Shown here in pieces: positions 62,255 to 64,000 of a stretch of 64,000 nucleotides of DNA. The stretch comes from Zerene cesonia (Eukaryota > Arthropoda > Insecta > Lepidoptera > Pieridae), in NCBI RefSeq assembly GCF_012273895.1, contig NC_052108.1, forward strand, positions 3,782,001-3,846,000, read 5' to 3'. The notes under the pieces are model-generated. The model did not search any database, had not been told where the DNA came from, and was given only the letters and a program-made list of their open reading frames with translations. A program made the translations under genes and the position numbers. Every line of letters begins with the position of its first letter. The stretch's first letter is position 1.

Positions 62255-62560
62255 GGGGGGCAAGCCGGGAGCAGGAATATTCAAAGCGTGAGAACGCCGC
62301 GCGACCCGCATGCCGCGACTTCACTCACATATCTCACGCGCAACCTCTGCGGCGCGCACCCCGCTAAAATCCACTCTATCTTTACTTGGGTAGAGTCGCA
62401 ATTCGCGTTTCCGCGGTTTGCGGTTATCGCTCAGAACATTCGAGGACAATACTTTTCTAGTTTAGGTACGGCTGGCATTGGCCCGGATACTATCGATGAG
62501 CGCGCGCGTCCATTCGCCACATACAACGACAACTCATAATAATACATTACTCATCGGCTG
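62255..62560. promoter_or_regulatory. GC-rich island right of the second gap
   Basis: It is CpG-rich from the gap edge and contains GGTTATCGCTC (GATA-type) near 62421. The 83-codon + ORF at 62288-62539 matches nothing I know. Confidence 0.3.
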
Positions 62561-64000
62561 GAATGTTTCCAAGACATCCTTTATCAGAGATTCGCGTTTT
62601 TCACCTTTTTGTATCCAATGTAAAATGTTGAAATAGACAAATTGCTATTTCTGGTATTTAATTATGACGTTCGAGCAATTTATTTACAGTTAATAAAATT
62701 TAAATGGTCGAGTAAAAAATGTATGGTTAGAGATTTTTTATAACCATAGATTATATTTGCGGGATGCGAAACTTTTTGTTCCTTCAGTGGTCTGGTGATA
62801 AGGCAATTCTTATAATTTTGTTGTGATATATTTTTATAAACTATCTATATAGAAAGTAAGCACCGACAACATATTTTTCATACGCTAGGTCGCCTTCAGC
62901 GCGTCTACAATAAAAAAAGAAATATTTGTTTGTTAATCACGTGAGCCCGTGAACAAAGCTCGACGTCAAAAACTGCGAATCGACATTAATGGTCCTTTTA
63001 TTGCCGGAGCGTCGTCGCGCTGTGGGCGTGTCGTTAAATGTTTTCTTTCGTCGATAACTAGGCGATTTTATTTTTGCGGCAACAGTTCATGGAAATGTAT
63101 GAGGGAAATGAACAGGAATAACTCGGTACATGGAAGATGTTATTTCGTGGTTTATGAACTAATTGTAACATTAAATGCAAAATAAAATGTTAAATTTTAT
63201 TAGTATTTAGGTGTATCGAATTATTTGAAATGTATAATATATAATGTATTTTTAATTGTCAAAATATATTTATTCTGATGTTTTATTACAATTTTTTTTT
63301 TAAATGATGAAAAAATTATAATGCGGACTTAAATTAAATAGAAGTGTACTAATTAAGACAGGAAATTATTGTATACACATTTACCGAGCATAATAATTGA
63401 CGTAAATTTAAAAGTTGTGTATCTATAAATTATTTCAAGTTTCACAAAAATAATTTGTATATAAAGTACGTATTCATCTTCAAAATTATATGTAAAAAAA
63501 TGTATGTGAAACATGACTTTTTCCCGATTATTTCTGGTTTTATTTTACAATATATAAGTATGATGGGCGATGGCATATAAACATATTTGCTTTCATGTAC
63601 TCAAATATAATCATAGATACAGTATCGAAATAATTTTCAGCCACCTTGTAACGAGTTTTTTTTATTAAATTACGAATTTGAAACTCAAAAATAGGTAGCA
63701 AGTTCTTTTTTATATGAATAATTTTTTTTATAAATTTTCAGACTTCTAAAAATATTACCAAAATTATGACGTAAGAAATATTTTAATTTAAATAAGAGGA
63801 TCCTATTTGGATCCTATTAGGATTTGAAATATGAACGTTTTACATTATAATAGATAAATTACTATTGAATCAAGCTTATTTATTTCGGTACTTAACATAC
63901 ACGTGAAATCTAGTACCTACACAAGAATAAGAATAAATGAAGTTAATATTTAGCAATGTCTATTGTCTAGTGTTTACATCATTCTTACGTCACTTCAAAA
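62561..64000. other. AT-rich non-coding end of window
   Basis: A small GC patch lies at about 62885-63130. The tandem GGATCCTATTTGGATCCTAT is at about 63800-63819. No gene or repeat family is recognised. Confidence 0.5.

Noticed and set aside
61208..62324. ORFs of 356-369 codons across the second gap
   Set aside because: Same artefact of 1000 N.

Overview
The window is eukaryotic, AT-rich, intron-containing DNA, almost certainly from a butterfly or moth. The evidence is compact GT-AG introns, an animal POP1 gene, and dispersed repeats of types I recognise from lepidopteran genomes: tRNA-derived SINEs with Pol III boxes, and short TC...CTAG elements that look like non-autonomous Helitrons. 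There are two assembly gaps of exactly 1000 N (20239-21238 and 61255-62254). I saw no bacterial features, CRISPR array, rRNA gene or intact tRNA gene.

Only the first 10 kb holds protein-coding genes I can support. On the + strand, positions 204-5873 carry the last eight coding exons of a gene whose 5' part lies outside the window. It encodes an Arg/Glu/Asp- and Arg/Ser-rich nuclear-type protein with a conserved C-terminal helix, and my best match is the nuclear RNA-exosome adaptor ZC3H18. On the - strand, positions 10086-7394 carry a complete four-exon POP1 gene of 778 residues, the scaffold protein of RNase P/MRP. The two genes are convergent, with poly(A) signals about 315 bp apart, and both products act in nuclear RNA processing.

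From about 10.4 kb to the end (some 53 kb) I find no convincing coding exon. This stretch is AT-rich background broken by about twenty GC-rich, CpG-containing islands of 0.1-1.5 kb. Examples lie near 13.3, 14.1, 15.0-16.3, 16.8, 20-21.4 (gap), 21.7-22.2, 23.1-23.9, 24.3-25.9, 29.0-29.6, 32.0, 33.5, 35.8, 38.9, 43.0, 47.8-48.9, 53.1-53.4, 54.4-55.5, 57.6, 59-60.8 and 61.2-62.5 (gap) kb. Between about 12.5 and 38.5 kb I recognise only one transposable-element copy; beyond 38.5 kb Helitron-like and SINE copies become frequent in the valleys. This layout suggests the cis-regulatory landscape, or giant intron or upstream region, of a developmental gene beyond the window, possibly with unannotated noncoding transcripts. 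That is inference.

The most checkable observations are: (a) an 81-nt, frame-preserving exon of the first gene placed just downstream of a long TG repeat, a likely regulated cassette exon; (b) a same-strand homotypic cluster of GCATTCC (TEAD/Scalloped-type) sites at 15.1-16.3 kb, recurring in other islands; (c) repeated full CRE palindromes TGACGTCA across the desert; (d) several strong inverted repeats near 11.7-12.1 kb; and (e) GC/G-rich islands at both assembly gaps.
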